Source of the DNA: Heracleum sosnowskyi
Taxonomy: Eukaryota; Streptophyta; Magnoliopsida; Apiales; Apiaceae
DNA length: 64,000 nucleotides
Assembly: GCA_030848705.1 (NCBI GenBank)
Contig: CM061235.1
Span: forward strand, 134,051,228-134,115,227
Reading direction: 5' to 3'
Within the stretch, counting starts at the first letter, position 1, and the number at the start of each line of letters is the position of its first letter. Positions 21,519 to 31,191 of the stretch are shown here, piece after piece. A program made the position numbers and the translations under genes. Under the pieces are notes generated by a model. It was not told the DNA's origin. It ran no database searches and was given only the letters and a program-made list of their open reading frames with translations.

Positions 21519-23843
21519 CTAAGTGTTAGTTTTAAGGACCCAGACTTGCTTGGATCCTTTGTCTTTCTTAACAGTGTTAGCTTTTGCAGCGGAATCACTA
21601 TCAACAGAGTTTAAACTAACATTGTCAGACTTTACACTTGCAGAGTTTGTCCTAACCCACTTCAAGTTGGGCTTTGGCTCATAATAGTTATGATAAATAG
21701 CATGATAACTCTTACAAGTATAAATAGAATGCCAAGTGCTCCCACAGTGTGTGCATAAAGTCTGTGGTTTAACCCTTACATAATCATTCTTTACTCCTGA
21801 AGTAGAAGGTAAAGAATTAATATCTTTGTTCTTATTGCAAAATCTAGCAAGATGGTTAGTACTACCACAATTATAACATGTTTTCCTTGGAGCAGCAGCA
21901 GTAGGCAAATGATTATTTCTTTTATTTATGCCTATCTTTCCATTCCTATTCTTCTTGGACCCTTTTGGTTTCATGGCAGATTTTACCTCTTTGAGCTTAT
22001 GATTGAACTGTTTTCCTGTCATCAAACCAACATTAACCTGTTTTTCACAAGTTTTTACTGGCTTTCTAACAGCTTCTATTTCCATAAGATTTTCTGTTAT
22101 AATATTTTCCTGTCTTTCACAGGTTTTATCTGATTCCATATCAGCTTCTCTTACTACAACAGATTTTAACTTATTGGTTTCTTGAACAAATTTCACAGGT
22201 TTAAGTTGTGGTTTAACCTTAACTTTGTCTTTAAACCTAAGTTCATCATTTTCACAATAGCCTAAACCTACAGAATCTGTCTGAAACACTTGATGAGTGT
22301 CTCTTCCAGAGTTTGTCCAAGTCTTGATTATTTTTCTTTCTTTTTCTAGATCAGATTCTAGTTGCCTATATCTTTTGAGCAACTCATGTTCAACATAAAC
22401 AGCATCATCTCTTTCTTTTTGAATCTGCTTCATATTTTCAAGTTCTCCTTCAAGAAACTTGTTTCTATCTTTCAGACTAAGATTCTCAGATTTAATTCTC
22501 TCATTCTCTAAAGTCTGATCCCTATAACTAACATGTACGCTTTTCAGATATACTCTTAATTCAGATATATTATCAGTATCATAAGCATAAGTAGTTAGGG
22601 GTACCTTATTTTCAGATGATTCAGTCTCATCTTTGACAGTTGCCATAAGAGCATAATTTACTCCATCATCAGAGTCTGAAGTATCTGCCCAGTCTTTGCC
22701 TTTAGAGATGAGTGTTTTCTCAGATTTGCCTTTCTTGCACTCTGAGGCATAGTGACCCATCTCCTTACACTTGTAGCACTGGATTTCAGATTTATCTTTC
22801 TTGCCAGACTTGGTCTCCCTTCCATCAGACTTTCTAAGACCTTTCCTTTCAGAGTTTGAATCTTTCCTTGAGAATCTCTTTCCTTTCTTAAAGCTCTTGA
22901 ATCCCATCTTCTTGAAGGTCTTTACCATCAATGCAGCCATTTGCATCATCTGTTCTTCATCATCCTCAGAGTCAGAAGCTTCATCAGAGTTTGAGTCATC
23001 ATCAGAGTTTGATGACTCACTTTCAGATTTAATGACTAAAGCCTTTCCCTTGGCTTTCTTCCTTGATGATTCCTTCTTGATGGGCTTCTCCTCAACTTTG
23101 AGAGCAACAGATTTTGTCTTCTTGCTTGATCTTCTGTTTCTTTGTTCTATTTCCAATTCATGAGTTTTCAGTAACCCATAAATCTCATCAAGTTCAGTTT
23201 CAGCAAGTTCATAATTATCTCTTATAGTTGTTGTCTTCAAATCCCATCTTTCAGGTAAAGATAAGAGAAATTTGAGATTTGATTCTTCAAGATCATATTC
23301 TTTATCAACTAGAGATAAATCATTCAGCAGTTTACAGAATTTGTCATATGTCTCAGTCAAGGTTTCATTGGCTCTTGAATCAAAGTGCTCATACTCCTGA
23401 GTGAGTATTGTTTTCCTGTTCTTCTTTATAGCAGTGGTTCCTTGACACCTGACTTCCAAAGCATCCCAGATTTCTTTTGCAGTTTTGCAACCAATTACTC
23501 TGTTAGACATAACATTATCTAAAGCACTGTGGAGAAGATGTCTAACCTTTGCATCTTTTGCAATTGATGAGATGTCCTCAGGAGTCATATCTTTCTTTTC
23601 CTTTGGAACAATCATTTGTTATTGACCATCAACAACAGGAGACAATTTAGTCGGCATATGAGGACCATCATATATTCTGTCAAGGTATTCTGGATCTGTA
23701 GCCTCCAAAAACATGGTCATCTTCACCTTCCAAATTGGATACTCCACTGGCCTGAGAATTGGAACCCTGATAGTTTCATATCGACTCACAGAATTAGGTT
23801 TAACCTGTTCAACCTTGGGAGGAGCTTGATTTTCTTCAGACAT
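21519..23843 (-). pseudogene. gag: Sirevirus gag, interrupted by one stop
   Basis: It starts at ATG 23843 (MSEENQAPPK). A TAA at 23616-23618 interrupts the frame after about 75 codons; the other two gag copies in this window are open at that site. Downstream the frame runs open to 21519. Features: a copia gag (UBN2-type) domain in the first third, a Lys/Ser/Asp-rich linker, a CCHC zinc knuckle CYKCKEMGHYASECKK, a coiled-coil stretch, and two more Cys/His motifs (CYNCGSTNHLARFC, CTHCGSTWHSIYTC). Gag forms the virus-like particle and packages RNA. Only this stop seems to disable it. Confidence 0.88.
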
Positions 23844-23892
23844 GATTATTACTGTGTTTGAATCGTAAAACTGTATATATTAAACAGCCTAG

Positions 23893-23904
23893 GCTCTGAT
23901 ACCA
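23893..23904 (-). other. Primer-binding site of the minus-strand Sirevirus
   Basis: The minus strand reads TGGTATCAGAGC, complementary to the 3' end of initiator methionine tRNA, two bases inside the 5' LTR. Confidence 0.9.
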
Positions 23905-23906
23905 AT

Positions 23907-24448
23907 TGTTAGGCCGAATACACAATATAATCAAGTATGTATAAGAATAACAATCAAGAACACAAGTTTGTAAATCAACAAACTGAATTATATTAAATAA
24001 TTCTCTCTTAGTGATGTTAATGAATCACAAAGAGCTACTAGGTTACAAGAATAATATTTCAATAATCGCATCCCTTCTAGGGATAACCTATCTGTGTTTA
24101 TATAGTACACAGTTACATACAATCCATCTCTAATTGATATTCCTATAAGTTAGCGATACAATTCATATCAATTAAGGATTGCTTCAGTCTTCTATTCCGT
24201 TTCCTTAGCTGTATCAATATATTCTGCTTCTTTCCATCTTCAGAATATATTGCTTCTAGAATCTTTATCTTTGCACCGACAGCTAAGTCAACTATCACCA
24301 CGTCAGACTTTATCAAACTCTGACTGGCTTCAATGTAAACTCTTCACCCAGTCAGACTTTATCAAACTCTGACTGGCTTCTAGATAAACTCTGATATGTA
24401 CCTGGTACTTAAACACTGATGAACAAACGTCAGCAATTATATCTAACA
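23907..24448 (-). repeat. 5' LTR of the minus-strand Sirevirus
   Basis: 542 bp, paired with 12499-13040. By eye it differs from its partner at about three positions. It ends at 24448 and is followed by the TSD ATGGA. Confidence 0.95.
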
Positions 24449-24893
24449 ATGGATCTCGTGTCAAGCCTATTTAATTTAATCATATGCTTTCCTATTCACT
24501 ATGCCTAGTTTCGATTAATGCAAATTAGAAACTTCTTTCTAATTTCATTCACTCTGGCCAGAGATTCCTGAACTAGCATAAATGGAATAGCATAGGACAT
24601 TTTCTTCCTTCACTGGAAGGGGCACATCCCTTATTGATCATTCACTATATTCGTGTACAAATTCTTATACCCAGAAGAGCACTTATTATTGTCCCTCGAG
24701 ACTAATAGCTAACCAAAGTATAGTTCAGTGTGCACGAGATGACTATGATGATCTCAAGTCTAAGGACACTTGTACAACCATCACTATATGAACAACTACT
24801 GACACATGAGTGAGCTTCATTAGTTGTCCAACTATTCGAGTCATGTTCAGTGAACTTATTCTATAATAAGCACCCACATACTATGTAACAGCC
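24449..24893 (-). mobile_element. Continuation of the decayed copia remnant
   Basis: This joins 12498 once the Sirevirus and one copy of its TSD are removed. There is no coding frame. It ends where a new LTR terminus, TGTAACAGCCCG, begins at 24894. Confidence 0.5.
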
Positions 24894-26415
24894 CGACTTT
24901 TCGGACTATTAATTCTAAATACAAAACTTAAATAAAATAGCTTCTTTATTCAATAAATCCAAAATTTTCACAAAAGTCAAAGTAGTGGTCAAACTAAATA
25001 ATTCGAAAACACAAAATCGGAGACGCAACTCCACAATTCCAATAATCAGTATCTTGCATTTAACAAAAAATCTTGTAATAGCACGATAAATCTTATTCAA
25101 TAAATTACATCAAATCACGTAGCACGAAATTCACAGGTTCACATCCATATTCTCAATAAACTTCCACAATGTATAAACCTGAAATATTAGAAAAGAGTGA
25201 GCTACATGGCTCATCAAGTAACAGAATGACTTACAGATATTCTCAAAAATCAGTGAGCGTTTTAATAAAACAAATTTTCTCAAAACAATGATAATTTTGA
25301 AAACTTTTGCGAAAACAAATCCAACCCAAAGTTTATATTATAAAAATCCAGAATTTAAAACAAAAACAGAATTTAAAACAGAAACAGAAACATAACAAAA
25401 ATCAAAAGTACCACAGTTTTGCTCTACGGCCACACTTTCCTAGTAGTCGGGATCTTATTCTTATTCTTATATGCCACACTTTGCCAGTGACCGGCATCTA
25501 AAATTCAATAATTACGCACCCTTAATAGGTATCTAAAGTTGCACACTTGTGCGCCTACTAAGGGTATCTAAGACTAGTTCCGGAACTATAGCATAAATTA
25601 CGAACGGGGTCGATAACGTAGAGACTGAGGGATTCGAAGATTATCGTATCTTATTTCTTATATCTTATACAGTTCGAAACAATATTCTTATATCTTATAC
25701 GAAATTTAAAGCAGAGTCAAAATATATTTTCCGAAAATAAAAGTAAGTCAAAAAGTAATTACCTCAAAAGCGATCAAATACCCAAATCAATGCGAGCAAA
25801 TCCTATAACTTTATTAAACCAGTCAAAGTCAAATAATTTTCACACCACCTTAATAGAACCCATGCGACGCTTACATATAACTTACTCAATGAAATTTCAA
25901 AAATCAGACACCAAAACATCTTGCAAAATAGACCATTATTAACAAAATTAGTTATGACCAGTTCTAGAAATTGACAAATTACTCTATGAAAATGACTTTA
26001 TCTGAAAAAGTACAAAACACGAAAAATGTAGGCAATTCCGAGACCTTTCCAGAATGGTAAGGCTCGATTAAAACAAACAAGTAACGAATTCAGAATTCAA
26101 ACAAATGCGTACCGCAAAATAGAATCAGGCCCTGACTTCCCTAGTATTCTGCTGATTAAGACTTCTAAATGACAGAATTTGATTGAAGAATGCAAATAAA
26201 CACGTAGAGCTCGAAAAGACCTTTCCAGAATGATATTACTCATAATTTTGGATTAAAAACTTAATTTACTATGAATTTTCAAAGTTAGACATCTCAGCTT
26301 TAAAAACATACTGGCTGGTCAATAAATCCCAGAAAAACTCACGTTTGCAGACCGAATTTCGAAAAACATAAAGAATCAAAGTCGTAGATTATTCAAATAC
26401 CTTTTCAGAGAGTCT

Positions 26416-26788
26416 CATCATTCCCTTTGGTTTACACAACCAAAAAATTATTCCGAAGGTCTACAAGAAGATCAAAAAATAAGAGATTTTATTAAGAAGT
26501 ATGTACAAAAAAATATGAAAATTCCCTCTGGCGTCGAGGGAATTGCACGTATAGAAATTCAAAAATATGGGATTCCAAAAGTTATTAATAGAAAATCGAC
26601 CGGGAGGAATCGAAGAATTGCAGATGAATCTACAAAAAGAATTTCATTGTGTCAACCGAAAACTTAACATTACTATCACAAGAATTGCAAAACCTTACGG
26701 AAGCCCTAATATTCTTACAGAATTTATAGCCGGCCAATTTAAAAATAGAGTTTCTTTTCGAAAAGCAATGAAAAGGGCTATTGAATTA
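26416..26788 (+). pseudogene. rps3: Nuclear insertion of plastid DNA: fragment of chloroplast rps3
   Basis: Translation gives ribosomal protein S3 in two frames. About 26418-26556 encodes HSLWFTQPKNYSEGLQED and, further on, PSGVEGIARIEIQK. About 26567-26788 encodes MGFQKLLIENRPGG..., then REFHCVNRKLNI-like and FIAGQFKNRVSFRKAMKR. This is the N-terminal to middle part of plastid S3, which binds the head of the 30S subunit. A short deletion between the two blocks breaks the frame, and both the true start and the C-terminal third are missing. It is a nuclear pseudogene (NUPT). The identification relies on recognising the protein family; a plastid genome comparison would settle it. Confidence 0.9.
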
Positions 26789-27092
26789 TAAAATTCCGAT
26801 AAATAACGAGTCAGATACGATTTTTACAAGAATTCAGACTTTATATATAGTATACATACAAAATCGGAGTAGTCATACGAACACAATGGACAAAACAAAG
26901 AACTCATGGAAATATATCATATTATATACCAAAACATTATCACATATACAAATAATCAAGAAAATATGATTTACACATAATATCATACACAAGAATATAC
27001 AGAGAGTACAAGAATCGTTACCTTTTTTTAAAACTTATTATGAGACCTCCTCTCGTGCTCTTCTTCTTCTCCGCCTCCTCTCTCTTTTGGCG

Positions 27093-27098
27093 TCTCTC

Positions 27099-27136
<38 letters not shown>

Positions 27137-27144
27137 GCTCTCTC
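27093..27144. repeat. (CT)n microsatellite
   Basis: An impure CT run of about 50 bases with two or three interruptions. Confidence 0.85.
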
Positions 27145-27208
27145 ACCCGAATGTTTGCTAGGGTTTTCATCTCTTTTTTTTTAACACGCTTGTATCTAGA
27201 TATGTATA

Positions 27209-27706
27209 TGTTAGATATAATTTCTGACGTTTGTTCATCAGTGTTTAAGTATCAGGTACTCATCAGAGTTTACTGGTAGCCAGTCAGAGTTTGTTAAAGT
27301 CTGACGGGGAGAAAGTTTACCTTAGCTGTCGGTGCTGATATAAAGATTCTAGAAGCAATATATCTTGAAGATGGAAAGAAGCAAGATATATTGAGACAGT
27401 TAAGGAAACGGAACAGAACAGAAGACAGAAGCAATCCTAGATTGATATAAATTGTATAGCTGATTTATAGGATATCAATTCGAGATTGATTATGTAGCTG
27501 TGTATTATATAAACACAAATAGGTTAACCCTAAAAGGGATGCGAATACTGAATACATTATTCTTGTAACCTAGCAGCTCTCTGTGATTCTTTAACATCAC
27601 TGAGAGAAGAGTTATTTTATATAATTCAGTTATTGATTCATAAACAGTGTTCTTGAGTGTTATTATCGTATTAATATTGATTATATATTGTGTATTCGGC
27701 CTAACA
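27209..27706 (+). repeat. 5' LTR of the outer Sirevirus
   Basis: 498 bp, TGTTAGATATAA to CGGCCTAACA. It is the same family as the LTRs at 30090, 50611 and (reverse) 12499, but carries its own substitutions. A TATATAAACAC box near 27506 is the likely promoter. Confidence 0.93.
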
Positions 27707-27708
27707 AT

Positions 27709-27720
27709 TGGTATCAGAGC
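27709..27720 (+). other. Primer-binding site of the outer Sirevirus
   Basis: TGGTATCAGAGC, complementary to initiator methionine tRNA, two bases after the LTR. Confidence 0.9.
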
Positions 27721-27768
27721 CAAGGCTGTTAAATATATACAGTTTTTGATCTAAACACAAGTATAATC

Positions 27769-30089
27769 ATGACTGATAACAACCAGGTAGGTTCTAATGC
27801 TCAAAAGGTTCAATCAGCTTCTGTAAGTCGATATGAGGCAATCAGGGTTCCAATTCTCAGACCTGTGGAATATCCAATATGGAAGGTAAAGATGACCATG
27901 TTTTTAGAAGCCACAGATCCAGAATACCTTGATAGAATCAATGATGGTCCTCATATGCCGACTAAATTGTCTCCTGTTGTTGATGGTCAAGAACAAAAGA
28001 CTGTTCCAAAGGAAAAGAAAGATATGACTCCTGAGGACATCTCATCAATTGCAAAGGATGCAAAAGTTAGACATCTACTCCACAGTGCTTTAGACAATGT
28101 TATGTCTAACAGAGTTATTAGCTGTAAAACTGCCAAAGAGATATGGGATGCTTTAGAAGTCAGGTGTCAAGGAACCAGTGCTATAAAGAAGAATAGGAAG
28201 ACTATTCTAACACAGGAGTATGAACACTTTGACTCTAGATCTGATGAAAGTTTGACAGATACATATGACAGATTTTGTAAATTGTTGAATGATTTGTCTC
28301 TGGTTGATAAAGAATATGAACTTGAAGAGTCAAATCTCAAGTTTCTTTTATCCCTACCTGAAAGATGGGATTTAAAGGCAACAACAATCAGAGACAATTA
28401 TGATCTTGCAGATACAGATCTTGATGAAATCTATGGGTTGCTTAAAACTCATGAACTTGAAATAGAACAAAGAAACAAAAGATCTGGAAAGAAGACAAAA
28501 TCTGTTGCTCTTAAAGTTGAAGAAAAGCCTGTCAAGAAGGAATCATCAAGAAAGAAAACCAAAGGAAAGGCTTTAGTCATTAAATCTGACAGTGAGTCAT
28601 CAAACTCTGATGATGGCTCAAACACTGATGATGAAGCTTCTAATTCTGAGGATGATGAAGAAGAGATGATGAGAATGGCTGCTTTAATGGTGAAGACCTT
28701 CAAGAAGATGGGATTCAAGAACTTCAAGAAAGGAAAGAGATTCTCAAGGAAAGATTCAAATTCTGATAAGAGAAATTTCAGAAAGTCTGATGGAAAATAT
28801 ACCAAGTCTGGAAAGAAAGACAAGTCTGAGATCCAGTGCTACAAGTGTAAAGAGATGGGTCATTATGCTCCAGAATGCAAGAAAGGAAAATCTGAGAAAG
28901 CACTCATCACAAAAGGCAAGGACTGGGCAGACACTTCAGACTCAGATGAGGGAGTCAATTATGCTCTCATGGCAACTGTTAAAGATGAAGCTGAGTCATC
29001 TGGAAACAAGGTACCCCTAACAACTTATGCTTATGATACTGATAATATATCTGAATTAAGAATTTATCTTAAAAGCATACATGTTAGTTATAGGGATCAG
29101 ACTTTAGAAAATGAAAGAATCAAATCTGAGAATCTATGTCTTAAAGAGAGGAATAAATTTCTTGAAGAGAAACTTGTTAACATGCAACAAGTTCAAAAGG
29201 AGAGAGATGATGATGTTTATGTTGAACAGGAGTTGCTTAAAAGATATAGGGAAATAGAATCTGAGTTGGAAAAAGAGAGGAAAGTAATTAAAACCTGGAC
29301 AAATTCTGGAAAAGACACACATCAGGTTTTTCAGACAGACACTGTAGGTTTAGGTTACTGTGAGGAAGATGAACTTAGGTTTAAAGATAAAGTTAAAATA
29401 AAACCACAACTTAAACCTGTGAAATTTGTTCCTGAGTCTAGTAAGCTAAAATCTGTAGTTGTAAAAGAAGCTGTTATGGAGTCAGTTGAAACTTGTGAAC
29501 AACAAGTTGATGTTGATTTAATAACAGAAAATCAGAGTATGAAAGAAGCTGTTAAAGAACCAGTAAAAATCTGTGAAAAACAGGTTAATGTTGGTTCTAT
29601 GACAAAGAAACAATTCAAACATAAGCTCAAAGAAGTAAAGTCTGTCAATAAACAGAAAATGTTCAAGAAGAACAGAAATGGAAAAATAGGCATAAATAAA
29701 AGGAATAATCATTTGCCTACTACAGATGCTCCAAGAAAAACATGTTATAACTGTGGAAGTACTAACCATCTTGCTAGTTTTTGCAAGAAGAACAAAGATA
29801 TTAATTCTTTACCCTCCAAGTCTCAAGTAAAGAATGATTATGTTAGGGTTAGACCACAGACTTTATGCACACACTGTGGAAGCACTTGGCATTCTATTTA
29901 TACTTGCAAAAGTTATCATGCTATTTATCACAACTATTATGAGCTAAAACCCAACTTGAAATGGGTTAGAGCAAACTCTGCAAGTGTAAAGTCTGACAAT
30001 GTTAGTTTAAACTCTGTTGATAGTGATTCCGCTGCAAAAGCTAACAATGTTAAGAAAGCCAAAGGATCCAAGCAAGTCTGGATCCTTAA
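27769..30089 (+). CDS. gag: Gag of the outer Sirevirus, cut near its end by insertion
   Basis: It opens at ATG 27769 (MTDNNQVGSNAQ) and runs without a stop for about 773 codons to the insertion point. The frame then enters the inner LTR and stops at 30108, adding a short foreign tail. Domains: copia gag region, Lys/Ser/Asp linker with NSDDGSNTDDEA, knuckle CYKCKEMGHYAPECKK, coiled coil, then CYNCGSTNHLASFC and CTHCGSTWHSIYTC. Only the last few residues are lost, so the protein could still assemble. It is very close to the inner copy at 39875 except between about 29200 and 29560. Confidence 0.9.
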
Positions 30090-30350
30090 TGTTAGATATA
30101 ATTGCTGATGTTTGTTCATCAGTGTTTAAATATCAGGTACTCATCAGAGTTTACTGGAAGCCAGTCAGAGTTTATTTAAAGTCTGACGGGGAGAAAGTTT
30201 ATCTTAGTTGTCGGTGCTGATATAAAGATTCTAGAAGCAATATATCTTGAAGATGGAAAGAAGCAAGATATATTGAGACAATTAAGGAAACGGAACAGAA
30301 GACAGAAGCAATCCTAATTTGATATAATTTGTATAGCTAATTTATAGGAA
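30090..30350 (+). repeat. 5' LTR of the inner Sirevirus, left part
   Basis: The first 261 bases of the LTR, broken after TTTATAGGAA by the CACTA element; GAA at 30348-30350 is the CACTA TSD. Confidence 0.92.
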
Positions 30351-30378
30351 CACTACGTCAAATTTTGGCTTCCGTCAC
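30351..30378 (+). repeat. Left terminal inverted repeat of the CACTA element
   Basis: Starts CACTACGTCAAATTT and ends CGTCAC. It pairs with 39546-39573 with a few mismatches. Confidence 0.92.
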
Positions 30379-30900
30379 ATAAAATACGTGTGGCTAAGCA
30401 CTTTACGTCACGTTTTAATTTTTCAGCAAAGTGTCACCTAAGGTCGGATCATTTTACGCCCCCTACGGCCACACCCCAGATGTGTGGCTGTAACTCAAAA
30501 CAGAGTGACTAAAGCATACCACCCCTTGGGTCTGACAGCCCCTGTTTTAAGCTCAAAAGTGTGACTAAATACCAGCTTTCAGCCACAGGATGGGTCGTGG
30601 CTAAAGATAATTAATAACGTGGCTAAATACCAACATTCATCAAAGGCTTAGTTTTGGTCGCACTATTTATTGGTAAATCGTGGCAAAAAACTTGGGTATG
30701 GCCACATTTTATAATTTTTCTGTAGTCGTTTGTATGTTTTATATACTATTAAATAACTGCTTTTAGTCACTAATAATTGTAGTAACTATCCCCCAATATA
30801 ATATAATAGGTAGTGTGGCTGAAGTGTGGTACTAGCCACACATACTTAACCACATCACAAACAGGTTTCATTTGTAATATAAATGACCACGGCCGTACCA
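30379..30900. promoter_or_regulatory. Left subterminal repeats of the CACTA element
   Basis: Short motifs such as GTGTGGCTAA, GTGTGACTAAA, GTGGCTAAA and AAAGTGTCAC recur in both orientations. In En/Spm elements such subterminal repeats are binding sites for the TnpA-type protein; the same role is inferred here. Confidence 0.75.
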
Positions 30901-31191
30901 AAAAGCCGATACAAATCACAATACCAAAAGGCCACAATCCAATTCAAAAAGGCCACAATATGCAAACAAGTAAAATGCCAAAATACAAGTAAAAAAAATG
31001 CCAAATTCCAAACTAGTCCATATTAATCCATAAAATCCATACTAAATCCATGATCCATAACAACGATATGGAGTATAACTCCACAATCCATAAAAACCAC
31101 ATAACCATAACCAGAGTACAGAAAATTAACAACTTATCGAAAAGTTCACAACCAGAAAACCACATTAACATGAGTCAAATTCAGTTTACAA

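Larger units (their letters stand above)
12499..24448 (-). mobile_element. Full-length Sirevirus-type Ty1/copia retrotransposon, minus strand (11,950 bp)
   Basis: Two 542-bp LTRs (12499-13040, 23907-24448), a methionine-tRNA primer-binding site, gag, pol, a long 3' ORF and a polypurine tract occur in the order expected for Sireviruses (Maximus/SIRE lineage). The TSD is ATGGA at 12494-12498 and 24449-24453. By eye the LTRs differ at about three positions in 542, so the insertion is young. Pol and the 3' ORF are open; gag has one stop. It landed in the decayed copia remnant. Confidence 0.95.
24894..27208 (-). mobile_element. Diverged Ty3/gypsy-type LTR, partial, carrying a plastid fragment
   Basis: It begins TGTAACAGCCCGACTTTTCGG, similar in layout to the solo LTR start at 4879. 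The stretch near 25185-25225 (GAGTGAGCTACATGGCTCA) resembles 5343-5383 of the solo LTR, so it is probably a minus-strand LTR of a related family. The other end is not seen because the outer Sirevirus is inserted at 27209. It contains an rps3 plastid fragment (26416-26788) and a CT microsatellite. Confidence 0.55.

Noticed and set aside
21475..21521. A 46-nt intron that joins gag to pol (donor in CAAGTCTGG, acceptor GCAG)
   Set aside because: The phase fits, but 46 nt is shorter than plant introns normally are and the donor is weak; kept only as an open question about Gag-Pol expression.
27709..27720. TGGTATCAGAGC motifs as part of tRNA genes
   Set aside because: They are 12-base primer-binding sites beside LTRs; no cloverleaf surrounds any of them, and no tRNA or rRNA gene was seen in the window.
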